Origin: Duodenibacillus sp.
Lineage (GTDB): Bacteria; Pseudomonadota; Gammaproteobacteria; Burkholderiales; Burkholderiaceae_F
DNA length: 48,952 nucleotides
Direction of reading: 5' to 3'
NCBI GenBank assembly: GCA_017628205.1
Contig: JAGBZO010000032.1
Location: forward strand, 1 to 48,952
The translations under genes and the position numbers were made by a program. The notes under the pieces are model-generated. The model worked only from the letters and a program-made list of their open reading frames with translations, searched no databases and had not been told where the DNA came from. Of this stretch, positions 38,936 to 46,798 are shown in pieces (within the stretch, counting starts at the first letter, position 1; the number at the start of each line of letters is the position of its first letter).

Positions 38936-39736
38936 ATGTACAGACTCGCCATTTACGGTAAAGGTGGCATCGGCAAATCCACCACCGTCAGCAATCTTGC
39001 CGCCGCATTCGCCCGCATGGGCATGACCGTCTTGCAAATCGGTTGCGATCCCAAAGCCGACTCGACGATCAACCACAACGGCGGTCGACGCATTGAAAGC
39101 ATCCTCGATTTGTTGCGTGTCAAAGGCCATCAAGGCACGACGCTCGACGACATGGTGCACCGCGGTCAAGACGGCGTGTGGTGCGTCGAAGCGGGCGGCC
39201 CGAGCCCCGGCACGGGCTGCGCCGGGCGCGGCATCGTGGCCGCATTCGAGGCGCTCAGCGCCTGCAACGCCTTCGAGCGCATCAAACCCGACGTCGTGTT
39301 GTACGACGTGTTGGGCGACGTCGTATGCGGCGGATTCGCCATGCCGATTCGCAAAGGCTACGCCGACAACGTCTTTATCATCACCTCCGGTGAAAACATG
39401 GCCATTTACGCGGCCGGTAACATCGCTCAAGCCGTTGGCAACTACAAAAATCGCGGTTACGCCCGTTTGAGCGGCATCATCCTGAACCGTCGCAACGTCG
39501 AAAACGAAGACGCCAAGGTCGACGAGCTCGCGCAGACCGTCGGTACGAACGTTGTCGCCCGTTTGACGCGCAGCGCCACCGTCCAACAAGCCGAAGAAAT
39601 CGGCTCGACGGTCGTGTCCGCCTTCCCCGATTCCGACATGGCCAAAGAGTATATGGACTTGGCTCGTACGATTCTCGCGGCTTCCCGTCCGAGCGATGAA
39701 CAACCCGTCATCCAAATTCGAGCCGGGGAGCTTTGA
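38936..39736 (+). CDS. Nitrogenase-like iron protein (NifH superfamily, group IV type)
   Basis: A 266-residue ATP-dependent electron donor for a nitrogenase-like reductase, expected to be a homodimer bridged by one [4Fe-4S] cluster. All key elements are intact: P-loop GKGGIGKST (8-16), switch I CDPKADST (37-44), cluster Cys95 in GTGCAGRG, and Cys131 in [11 protein letters not shown]. It differs from NifH and from BchL/ChlL (which has a longer N terminus) and resembles group IV nitrogenase-like proteins of anaerobes. It is the first gene of a six-gene unit with two component-1-like subunits and an ABC importer. The ribosome site is weak. Electron partner is probably ferredoxin or flavodoxin encoded elsewhere. 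Confidence 0.92.
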   Translation: MYRLAIYGKGGIGKSTTVSNLAAAFARMGMTVLQIGCDPKADSTINHNGGRRIESILDLLRVKGHQGTTLDDMVHRGQDGVWCVEAGGPSPGTGCAGRGIVAAFEALSACNAFERIKPDVVLYDVLGDVVCGGFAMPIRKGYADNVFIITSGENMAIYAAGNIAQAVGNYKNRGYARLSGIILNRRNVENEDAKVDELAQTVGTNVVARLTRSATVQQAEEIGSTVVSAFPDSDMAKEYMDLARTILAASRPSDEQPVIQIRAGEL

Positions 39737-39738
39737 TC

Positions 39739-41067
39739 ATGCCTCTGTTGGCCCCTCAAAAGACACCGATCGCCCGATCCACGCTCGGCCGCTGCGCCTT
39801 TCCCTCCCCCTTTGCATCGGGCTTGGAGTACTCCGCGCCCGCTCGCGGTCCCTGGACCATCATGCATTTGGGCCTACTCGTGCCCGACACGCACATCGTG
39901 TTTGTCTGCGCCGAATGCTGCCTGCGCGGCGTCGTGATGTCGGCGGCCGAAGTCAAGGCCCTCGATCGCTTCTCGACGATTACGATCGAGGACAAGAACC
40001 TGCTCGAAGGCGACACCGAAGACGTTCTCGTTGAAGGGGTGAGCGACGTCATTGCCAAACTGCGTTATCGTCCTCGAGCCGTCTTGATCTACACGAGCTG
40101 CGTGCACGAATTCATCGGATCGGACTTGAACTTCAGTTTCGACACGTTGCGCGCTCGATTCCCCGACATCGACTTTACCGATTGCTACATGACGCCCGTG
40201 TTGCGAAAACGCATTTCGCCCGACGCGCGCAATCGTCGCCAAATCTACAGTCTGTTGCGACCGCGCACCGATCGCGACGACGGCGTCACGATCTTTGCCG
40301 ACGTGCGTCCGCACGAGGAGCACTCGGACATTCGACGCGTCGTCGAGGCGTCCGGACGCCCGTGGCGCACGATCACGTCCGCCCGTACTTACGACGAATA
40401 CCAAGCGTTGGCTCGTTCGGAGTTCGCCTTAAGCGTCAACCCCGTCGGCAAAGCCGCCATCGAATGGGCCGGCGAACGTCTCGGCATGCAACCGATCATG
40501 CTCTCGTGCGGATGGTCGATCGAAGAAAACACGCGCATGCTCGAGGATCTCGGGCAACGTCTGGGCGCTCCCCGACTCGATTGGACCGACGCGCAAAACG
40601 ACGCGAAGGACGCTTTGCGCGAGGCGCGCGAGCGACTGGCCGACACGCCGATCGCCATCGACTACACGGCAACCACCCGTCCGTGTTCTTTGGCCCGCCT
40701 GTTGATTGAGTACGGCTTTAACGTCTCGCACCTCTTTGTCGATCAGTTCCTGCCTCCGGATCGCGCCGACTTCGAGTGGTTGCGCTCGCACGCCCCCGAG
40801 TTGGCCGTTTTCCCGACGGTGCACAACTCCATGGTGCACGCACGTGCCGAGCTCACTGATCCGTCGGTCGTCGCCATCGGCCAAAAGGCCGCCTATTTCA
40901 CCGGAACGGACCGTTTCATCAACATGATCGAAGGCGACGGAACGGACGGCCTGCGTTCGATCGCTTGGCTTGCCCGACGTCTCATCGACGCATTCGACCA
41001 TCCCAAGAGCGCCCGCGACACGATTCAGATCAAAGCGCTCGGCTGTACGCGAGGAGGTTGCTTATGA
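39739..41067 (+). CDS. Nitrogenase component-1-like subunit (NifD-position)
   Basis: A 442-residue oxidoreductase component with three-domain NifD/K-type fold inferred from motifs. Cysteines sit where component-1 cluster ligands are expected: Cys19 in GRCAFPSP, Cys57 and the Cys60-Cys61 pair in FVCAECC, and Cys121 in TSCVHEFIGSDL, which mirrors the SxCxxxLIGDD motif of NifD. It ends with an unusual GCTRGGCL tail. The conserved block AIGQKAAYFTGT near 390 is typical of component-1 homologues of unknown function. The start at 39739 has GGGGAG eight nt upstream, 2 nt after the iron protein stop. The tail overlaps the next gene, whose ribosome site GGAGG lies within the terminal codons. Confidence 0.88.
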   Translation: MPLLAPQKTPIARSTLGRCAFPSPFASGLEYSAPARGPWTIMHLGLLVPDTHIVFVCAECCLRGVVMSAAEVKALDRFSTITIEDKNLLEGDTEDVLVEGVSDVIAKLRYRPRAVLIYTSCVHEFIGSDLNFSFDTLRARFPDIDFTDCYMTPVLRKRISPDARNRRQIYSLLRPRTDRDDGVTIFADVRPHEEHSDIRRVVEASGRPWRTITSARTYDEYQALARSEFALSVNPVGKAAIEWAGERLGMQPIMLSCGWSIEENTRMLEDLGQRLGAPRLDWTDAQNDAKDALREARERLADTPIAIDYTATTRPCSLARLLIEYGFNVSHLFVDQFLPPDRADFEWLRSHAPELAVFPTVHNSMVHARAELTDPSVVAIGQKAAYFTGTDRFINMIEGDGTDGLRSIAWLARRLIDAFDHPKSARDTIQIKALGCTRGGCL

Positions 41068-42287
41068 AGCAAGCCAATGCGTTTTTACCCGTTTATACGG
41101 CGGACAATTCCGCCATGTGTTCGGCCTTGTACGAATTGGGCGGTTTGTTGGTCATGCACGACGCCTCGGGCTGCAATTCGACGTATACGACGCACGACGA
41201 ACCCCGATGGTTCGATCGCCCCGCCCAGGTTTACATCACCGGTTTGACGGAAATCGATGCCGTCTTGGGCAACGAGCAACGCATGATCGACGACATTGTC
41301 GACGCCGCCCGCGAGTTGACGCCGCATTTCATCGCCATTGCCGGCACCCCGATCCCCATGATGATGGGGACGGACTACGACGGCATCGCCCGTGAAATCG
41401 AAGCGGCGACCGGCATCATCAGTTTCGGCATCGACACCAACGGCACCCACGATTATGTCTCGGGCGCCGACAAAGCCTTCGCGCAACTGGCCGATCGCTT
41501 TTGCACCGACGTCTTTGCCAAAACCGACCGTCTGTCGGTCAACCTGCTCGGCGTGACGCCTCTCGATTTTTCCATCAATGGAACGCATGCCGATTTGCGT
41601 CGTCTGTTCGAAGACAACGGTATCGACGTGCTGTCCTGTTGGGCCATGGACGACGAGCTCGGCAACATCACCCGCGCCTCAAGCGCGCACGTCAACGTCG
41701 TCGTCTCCTCCAGCGGGTTGTCCGCCGCCCGTTTGCTCGCCACGCGATTCGGCATGCCTTACGTCGTGGGGTGCCCCGTCGGCCGTTTCATGACCGATGT
41801 TTTGCTTCAAAAGGTGCGTGAAGCCGCCGAGTATCGCGAGTGCTTCAACCTCGCCGTGGGTTGTCGAGGCAACGACACCGACGCGCCGCCGAGCTACGTT
41901 ATCGGCGACCCCGTGATTGCCGCCGCCGTGCGCGCCTCGCTCGTGCGCGACGAAGGCCTGACGAACGTGCGCGTTCTCACGAGCCTGACGTGCGACGAGA
42001 TGCTGCTCGCCCCGGGCGATCGCACCGGCCTCGTTGAAGACGACTACCTGAAACTGTTGCCCGAAGCCGGGCTTGTCGTCGCCGATCCGTTGTATCGCAC
42101 CATGTTGCAGCTCTCGGGCAAAACGAACGTTGATTTTGCCGAGTGGCCTCATGAAGCTTTCTCCGGACGCATCTGGCGCGAGCATATGCCGCACTTTGTC
42201 GGCGACGCTTTCAACCGATGGTTCCATGACCGGGCGAACACCCCCTCTTTGACCGGTTCGCTTTATAAAAATTTGTCCGCTTTTTAA
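41064..42287 (+). CDS. Nitrogenase component-1-like subunit (NifK-position)
   Basis: A 407-residue partner of the preceding subunit. Only two of the usual three cluster cysteines are evident, Cys19 in SAMCSALYE and Cys37 in DASGCNST; the third position, after the second domain strand, reads IAGTPIPMMMGTDYDGIA, with no Cys. The GTPxPxxxGxDxxGI block is characteristic of component-1 homologues linked to importers. Start at 41064 overlaps the previous stop as ATGA with GGAGG nine nt before, so the two subunits should be made in equal amounts. Six nt separate it from the binding-protein gene. Together the two could hold a single bridging [4Fe-4S] cluster, as in DPOR or the F430 cyclase. Confidence 0.87.
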   Translation: MKQANAFLPVYTADNSAMCSALYELGGLLVMHDASGCNSTYTTHDEPRWFDRPAQVYITGLTEIDAVLGNEQRMIDDIVDAARELTPHFIAIAGTPIPMMMGTDYDGIAREIEAATGIISFGIDTNGTHDYVSGADKAFAQLADRFCTDVFAKTDRLSVNLLGVTPLDFSINGTHADLRRLFEDNGIDVLSCWAMDDELGNITRASSAHVNVVVSSSGLSAARLLATRFGMPYVVGCPVGRFMTDVLLQKVREAAEYRECFNLAVGCRGNDTDAPPSYVIGDPVIAAAVRASLVRDEGLTNVRVLTSLTCDEMLLAPGDRTGLVEDDYLKLLPEAGLVVADPLYRTMLQLSGKTNVDFAEWPHEAFSGRIWREHMPHFVGDAFNRWFHDRANTPSLTGSLYKNLSAF

Positions 42288-42293
42288 TCCATT

Positions 42294-43391
42294 ATGAAAA
42301 AAACGTTTCTTAGCGCTCTTATCGGCGCCGTCGCTTTCATCGGATCGAGCGCCGTCGCGCGCACAATCGTCGACGACATGGATCGCACCGTGTCCGTTCC
42401 GGATCAAATCCAACGCATGGTGATCACCAACGTCTATCCCTACGCATCGGTCGCCACCGTCTTTTTGGGCGGAACCGACAAGATCGTCGGTATCAGCCCC
42501 GTTGCCATGAGCGCCGCCAAAAACGGGCTGTTGGGCGAGCTCTATCCCGACATCAAGTCCGTTCAAACGAACTTCATGCAAAGCAACAGCCTCAACATCG
42601 AGGCCTTGATGCGGCTCAAGCCCGACGTCGTCATTGCCAACGCCGGCGACATTCCGACGATCAAGCAGGTTGAAAACGCCGGCATCCCCGTCGTTGCGGT
42701 CAGCACGTCCAAGTGGAATTACGACGTCGTGCAGACCTACGACAACTGGATCAAAACGTTGTCGACCCTCTTTCCGGAACACGACAAATCCGATAAGGCG
42801 GCTCAAGCCTCCAAGCGTGCATTGGAGCTCGTTCAAAAACGGACGGCTCATCTCAAACCCGAAGAACGCAAAGGCGTGCTCTTTTTGTTCCAGTACGGTC
42901 CCAAGCGCATGATCACGAGCGGCAAAAACTTCTTCGGCCAGTACTGGTGCGACGCCATCGGCGCGCGCAACGTCGCGTCCAAGATCCAAACGAACAACGC
43001 CAACGCGCTCATCAACATGGAGCACGTCTACGCTTGGAATCCCGACGTCGTCTTCATCACCAACTTCACGCCGACTTTGCCCAAGGATCTGTACGAAGGC
43101 ACTCACGACAATTGGTCCAACATCAAAGCCGTACGAAACAAACAGGTCTACAAGATGCCTCTGGGCGTGTATCGAAGCTACACCCCGTCGGCCGACACGC
43201 CGTTAACGTTGTTATGGATGGCAAAAACCGTGTATCCTGAGTTGTTTTCCGACATCGATTTGACCGTCGAGGTCCGAAACTACTACAAAGAACTTTTCGG
43301 CGTCACGCTGACCGACGAGCAAATCGCATCCATTTACACCCCCGATGCGTCTCGATCGGCAGGTTTCTCCCGACGACCGGGAAGCAAATAA
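42294..43391 (+). CDS. ABC importer periplasmic binding protein (FepB/BtuF type)
   Basis: A 365-residue class III periplasmic binding protein. A signal peptide (MKKTFLSALIGAVAFIGSSAVA, cleavage about 22) is followed by DDMDRTVSVPDQIQRMV, the opening of the siderophore/heme/cobalamin binding-protein fold, then KIVGIS and RLKPDVVIANAG. No lipobox is present, so it is soluble in the periplasm. Family ligands are Fe-siderophores, heme or B12; which one is bound cannot be decided here. The gene starts 6 nt after the component-1-like subunit with almost no ribosome site, so translation probably depends on coupling. Confidence 0.88.
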   Translation: MKKTFLSALIGAVAFIGSSAVARTIVDDMDRTVSVPDQIQRMVITNVYPYASVATVFLGGTDKIVGISPVAMSAAKNGLLGELYPDIKSVQTNFMQSNSLNIEALMRLKPDVVIANAGDIPTIKQVENAGIPVVAVSTSKWNYDVVQTYDNWIKTLSTLFPEHDKSDKAAQASKRALELVQKRTAHLKPEERKGVLFLFQYGPKRMITSGKNFFGQYWCDAIGARNVASKIQTNNANALINMEHVYAWNPDVVFITNFTPTLPKDLYEGTHDNWSNIKAVRNKQVYKMPLGVYRSYTPSADTPLTLLWMAKTVYPELFSDIDLTVEVRNYYKELFGVTLTDEQIASIYTPDASRSAGFSRRPGSK

Positions 43392-43403
43392 CGCTGACAA
43401 CGT

Positions 43404-44408
43404 ATGAACAACACCCCCAAAAAGACGCTCTTGCTGTTGTGTGCGGTCCTTGTCCTGACCATGCTGGCGGCTCTCGGTATGGGAAGCTACCAACTGTCGA
43501 TGCTTCAGGTCGTCCAAACCATCGACTCGCTCTGGCACAGCGTCGAAGGCATTGACGACACGATGCGCTCGGTCGTGCTCAACGTGCGTTTGCCCCGCGT
43601 CATTCTGGCCGTCGTCGCAGGCGCGGGTCTGGCCGTCGCAGGCGCCGCCTTTCAAGCGCTCTTTTCCAACCCGCTGGCAACGCCCGACACTTTGGGCGTC
43701 GCCACGGGCGCCGCTTTCGGCGCCGTGTTGGGCATCTTGTTCGGCGTCGAAGGCTTCGGCATTCAATTGACGTCGTTGGCCATGGGCTTGGCCGCCGTCT
43801 TTCTCGTCTACTCCGTCAGCCGCGTGCGCGGATCGAGCTCCATTTTGATGCTCATTTTGTCCGGTCTGGTCATCGCCGCGTTGTTCAGCGCTCTGATCAG
43901 CTTGGTCAAATACGCGGCCGACCCTCAGGACGTTTTGCCGTCGATCACCTTTTGGATGATGGGAACGTTGACGGGCGCGTCTCTTGACACGCTCTCGTTG
44001 GGCTTGCCCTTCATCGTGCTCGGTTCGGGCTTGCTGTACTTGTTGCGTTGGAAGCTGAACGCCTTGTCGTTGCCCGAAGACGAAGCCAAATCGTTGGGCA
44101 TTCCTTTGGCTCGTCTGCGCTTGCTCGTCATTTTGTCGGGCACGATGATTACGGCGAGCGTGGTCAGCATGTGCGGCCTGATCGGCTGGGTCGGTCTGTT
44201 GATTCCGCACTTTGCCCGTCTGGTGTTCGGCAACAATAACGTGGCGGTGATTCCCGCTTCGCTTGTCCTGGGCAGCTTGTTCGTTTTGATCGCCGACACG
44301 ATCGCCCGTTGCGCGACCGAAATGGAGATTCCCGTTTCCATTTTGACGGCCGTCATCGGCGCTCCGGTCTTCATCTTGTTGTTGCGCCGTTCCGGCGGCA
44401 TTCGTTAA
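43404..44408 (+). CDS. ABC importer permease (FecCD/BtuC family)
   Basis: A 334-residue permease with about nine to ten hydrophobic segments. The FecCD hallmarks are clear: RLPRVILAVVAGAGLAVAG near residue 55, NPLATPDTLGVATGAAFGA, and the coupling region CGLIGWVGLLIPHFARLVFG near 255. One permease gene for a homodimer, as in BtuCD. It lies 12 nt after the binding protein and 12 nt before the ATPase, completing a BtuCDF-like importer in the operon. Confidence 0.93.
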   Translation: MNNTPKKTLLLLCAVLVLTMLAALGMGSYQLSMLQVVQTIDSLWHSVEGIDDTMRSVVLNVRLPRVILAVVAGAGLAVAGAAFQALFSNPLATPDTLGVATGAAFGAVLGILFGVEGFGIQLTSLAMGLAAVFLVYSVSRVRGSSSILMLILSGLVIAALFSALISLVKYAADPQDVLPSITFWMMGTLTGASLDTLSLGLPFIVLGSGLLYLLRWKLNALSLPEDEAKSLGIPLARLRLLVILSGTMITASVVSMCGLIGWVGLLIPHFARLVFGNNNVAVIPASLVLGSLFVLIADTIARCATEMEIPVSILTAVIGAPVFILLLRRSGGIR

Positions 44409-44420
44409 GAAGGAGCAACC

Positions 44421-45206
44421 ATGCAGTTTGACGTTCGCCACGGCTGTTTCTCTTACCCCGACGGAAAACAGGTGCTCAACGACATTCAATTCGATTTCGA
44501 TTGTCGCGGCATCATGAGCATTCTCGGCGCCAACGGGGCCGGCAAAACCACGCTCTTGAAATGCATGCTGGGGCTGCAAAAATGGACCTCCGGCGGCACT
44601 TATATCGACAATCAGAACATCGCCCGTTTGCCGAGCAAAACCCTGTGGTCGCGTATCGGTTACGTTCCTCAGGCCAAGATGCCGTCCTTCGTTTATACGG
44701 TCGCCGAATTGGTCGTTCTGGGACGCAGCGCGCATTTGGGCGACTTCGCCCGCCCCGGTCCCGAAGACTGGCATCTCGTGAACGAAGCGCTCAACACCAT
44801 CGGTATCGGCCATTTGGCCAACAAGTTGTGCAATCAAATTTCGGGCGGCGAGTACCAACTCGCCCTTGTCGCCCGCGCTTTGGTCGGTCGCCCCGAACTT
44901 TTGGTCTTGGACGAACCCGAGAGCAATTTGGACTTCAAAAACCAATTGTTGGTGTTGCAGGTGCTGGAAAAGCTCTCGCGCGAGCATTCGATCGGTGCCA
45001 TCATCAACACCCACTTTCCCGCGCACGCCTTGGAAATCTCCGATCGTTCGTTGGTGATGTTCCCGGACAAGCAAACCCTCTACGGTCCGAGCTCCGAGGT
45101 TTTGACACCCGAAACCTTGACCCGCAGCTTCGGCGTCAACGTAAAAATTGTCGATATCAATGTGAAGGATCGTCCGCAATACGCTTGCGTGGTAGCCGTC
45201 AACTAA
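44421..45206 (+). CDS. ABC importer ATPase (FepC/BtuD type)
   Basis: A 261-residue ATPase with Walker A GANGAGKTTLL (about 35-45), a Q-loop in YVPQAKM, signature ISGGE in place of LSGGQ, Walker B LLVLDEPESNLD, and the H-switch in INTHFPAHAL. This matches ATPases of FecCD-type metal-chelate or cobalamin importers. AAGGAG lies seven nt before ATG 44421. It is the last gene of the nitrogenase-like operon and is followed by a strong terminator. Confidence 0.92.
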   Translation: MQFDVRHGCFSYPDGKQVLNDIQFDFDCRGIMSILGANGAGKTTLLKCMLGLQKWTSGGTYIDNQNIARLPSKTLWSRIGYVPQAKMPSFVYTVAELVVLGRSAHLGDFARPGPEDWHLVNEALNTIGIGHLANKLCNQISGGEYQLALVARALVGRPELLVLDEPESNLDFKNQLLVLQVLEKLSREHSIGAIINTHFPAHALEISDRSLVMFPDKQTLYGPSSEVLTPETLTRSFGVNVKIVDINVKDRPQYACVVAVN

Positions 45207-45230
45207 TGGTCCGCGACGATGACGGACAAC

Positions 45231-45258
45231 AAAAAACCGCTCGAATGAGCGGTTTTTT
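45231..45258. terminator. Terminator of the nitrogenase-like/ABC operon
   Basis: AAAAAACCGCTC and GAGCGGTTTTTT, a 12-bp stem with GAAT loop and T run in both directions. Also serves the convergent secreted-protein gene. Confidence 0.92.
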
Positions 45259-45285
45259 CGTCTGCGTTCCCGTGCCAAGCGGCTC

Positions 45286-45789
45286 TTACGGGGTGGGCAT
45301 GTCCAACAGACTGCCGGCCTGAGCCTCGCGAATTCGGGACGCGTTCTTCGGGCAATCGGTCGGATCGGTGCAGTTGTAGGGAATCCCCCGTCGAATTTCA
45401 ACGTGAACCTGACGAACCTGCCGACGCAACTGTTGTCGCTCTTCGTCCGTCAGCTCGCGTTTGAGACGCGCGGGCTGCGACTCCAATTGATCGACGGCGA
45501 TGATGTAACGGTATTTGATGTCCTTGCGCTCTTTGACCGTCATGTTCTGACGCATCTCGCGTCGTTCTTGCTTGGTCATGTAACGCCACTGGAAAAGGCG
45601 CTGTTGGTGCGAAAGCAAGGGCCACAACGCGGCGCGTTGCTGAGCGGTCATTTGATCCCAGAACAAATGATCGACGCTGGGCAAAGGCTCGAATCCCAAC
45701 AAACTGAAGTGGGTTTCAAGTGCGGCAACGTTCAGAGACGCGGTTCCCAAACAGGTGCCGATCAAGAGCGACCCCAAGAGCTGTTTCAT
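45286..45789 (-). CDS. Secreted/periplasmic protein of unknown function, DUF3106-like
   Basis: A 167-residue protein with an N-terminal signal peptide (MKQLLGSLLIGTCLGTASLNVAA, cleavage about 23). The mature part begins with QMTAQQRAALWPLLSHQQRL and continues with many charged, helical repeats of T-x-x-E-R-x-x-x (MTKQERREM, MTVKERKDI, LTDEERQQL), a pattern like DUF3106 proteins common in betaproteobacteria. A Cys pair in NCTDPTDC near the C terminus may form a disulfide. No function is known. It is divergent from the ompR-like gene, so it may be under that regulator's control. Confidence 0.7.
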   Translation of the reverse strand: MKQLLGSLLIGTCLGTASLNVAALETHFSLLGFEPLPSVDHLFWDQMTAQQRAALWPLLSHQQRLFQWRYMTKQERREMRQNMTVKERKDIKYRYIIAVDQLESQPARLKRELTDEERQQLRRQVRQVHVEIRRGIPYNCTDPTDCPKNASRIREAQAGSLLDMPTP

Positions 45790-45899
45790 CGTTTAAGAAT
45801 GGCAAAGCGCCGTGGTATACGGACGATACCGACATTGTATCGTGTCGTTGACGCCACTCTTTGGGTATCCAAGTCCATTTAGGCAACAAATTTCGGGAC

Positions 45900-45959
45900 T
45901 TTGTAACAGAACATGTGACAAACTAACACAGAAAATTTGTAACAGGCAAAATTGTAACA
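45900..45959. promoter_or_regulatory. Repeated TTGTAACA sites between the secreted protein and ompR
   Basis: TTTGTAACA at 45900-45908 and 45936-45944, TTGTAACA at 45952-45959, and an inverted near-copy TGTGACAAA at 45914-45922. The AT-rich cluster of tandem half-sites resembles recognition sites of OmpR-type regulators and suggests autoregulation, and perhaps control of the divergent gene. Confidence 0.55.
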
Positions 45960-46025
45960 ATCACAATAGCCTGACGGCTAAGGCTTCGGAACAAGAAAAC
46001 ACTCGATTTGTCAAGGAGAACAGGT

Positions 46026-46766
46026 ATGCCCGATAGCGAACGCACCCCTAAGATTTTGGTAGTCGACGACGATCCTCGCTTGCGCGATTTGCTGCGTCGT
46101 TACCTCGGAGAAAACGGCTTCTCCGTCACCGTTGCCGAAGGGGGACAATCGATGAATCGCGTCTGGTTGCGCGAACGCTTCGACGCTCTGATTCTCGACC
46201 TGATGATGCCCGGAGAAGACGGCTTGCAGATTCTGCGCCGTTTGCGCGCCGCCAAGGACACGACGCCGATCATCATGCTGACGGCTCGCGGCGAAGACGT
46301 CGACCGTATCGTCGGTCTTGAACTCGGCGCCGACGACTACCTGGCCAAACCCTTCAATCCGCGCGAGTTGCTCGCCCGCATTCATGCCGTTTTGCGCCGT
46401 CGTCCGGCCAACGACCAACCGGGCGCTCCTTCCATGGAAAACGAAACCGTCTGCTTCGGCGCGTTCGAACTCGATTTGGGTCGCCGCGAATTGCGCAAGA
46501 ACGGCGAACTCGTTCCGCTTACGACCGGCGAATTTGCCGTCATGAAGGCCTTTGCCCGTCATCCCCGCCTGCCCTTGTCCCGCGACAAGCTGATGGAAAT
46601 GGCTCGCGGTCGCGAATACGAAGCGTTCGACCGCTCGCTTGACGTACAGGTCAGCCGCCTGCGCAAGTTGATCGAACCCGATCCCGCCAAGCCGCGTTAC
46701 TTGCAAACGGTTTGGGGCTTGGGCTACGTCTTCATTCCCGACGACAACCAAGCCGCCAACGACTAA
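46026..46766 (+). CDS. ompR: OmpR-family response regulator
   Basis: A 246-residue regulator. The receiver domain has the acidic pocket VVDDD (12-16), phospho-acceptor Asp58 in LILDLMMPGEDG, a Thr switch in IIMLTARGED, and Lys in AKPFNPRE. The C-terminal winged helix reads GREYEAFDRSLDVQVSRLRK and YLQTVWGLGYVF, close to OmpR itself (and to the Bordetella RisA type). ATG 46026 has AAGGAG seven nt before. The kinase follows after 32 nt. Multiple TTGTAACA sites upstream point to autoregulation. The classic role is osmotic/acid control of envelope genes; targets here are unknown. Confidence 0.9.
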   Translation: MPDSERTPKILVVDDDPRLRDLLRRYLGENGFSVTVAEGGQSMNRVWLRERFDALILDLMMPGEDGLQILRRLRAAKDTTPIIMLTARGEDVDRIVGLELGADDYLAKPFNPRELLARIHAVLRRRPANDQPGAPSMENETVCFGAFELDLGRRELRKNGELVPLTTGEFAVMKAFARHPRLPLSRDKLMEMARGREYEAFDRSLDVQVSRLRKLIEPDPAKPRYLQTVWGLGYVFIPDDNQAAND

Positions 46767-46798
46767 TTCTTTTCACGTAAGAGGATCTGCAGTCATCT

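Noticed and set aside
38936-42287. True nitrogen fixation or chlorophyll synthesis
   Set aside because: No nifENB, no FeMo-cofactor ligands, a missing third Cys in one subunit, and no other bch/chl genes. The proteins belong to the wider nitrogenase-like group.
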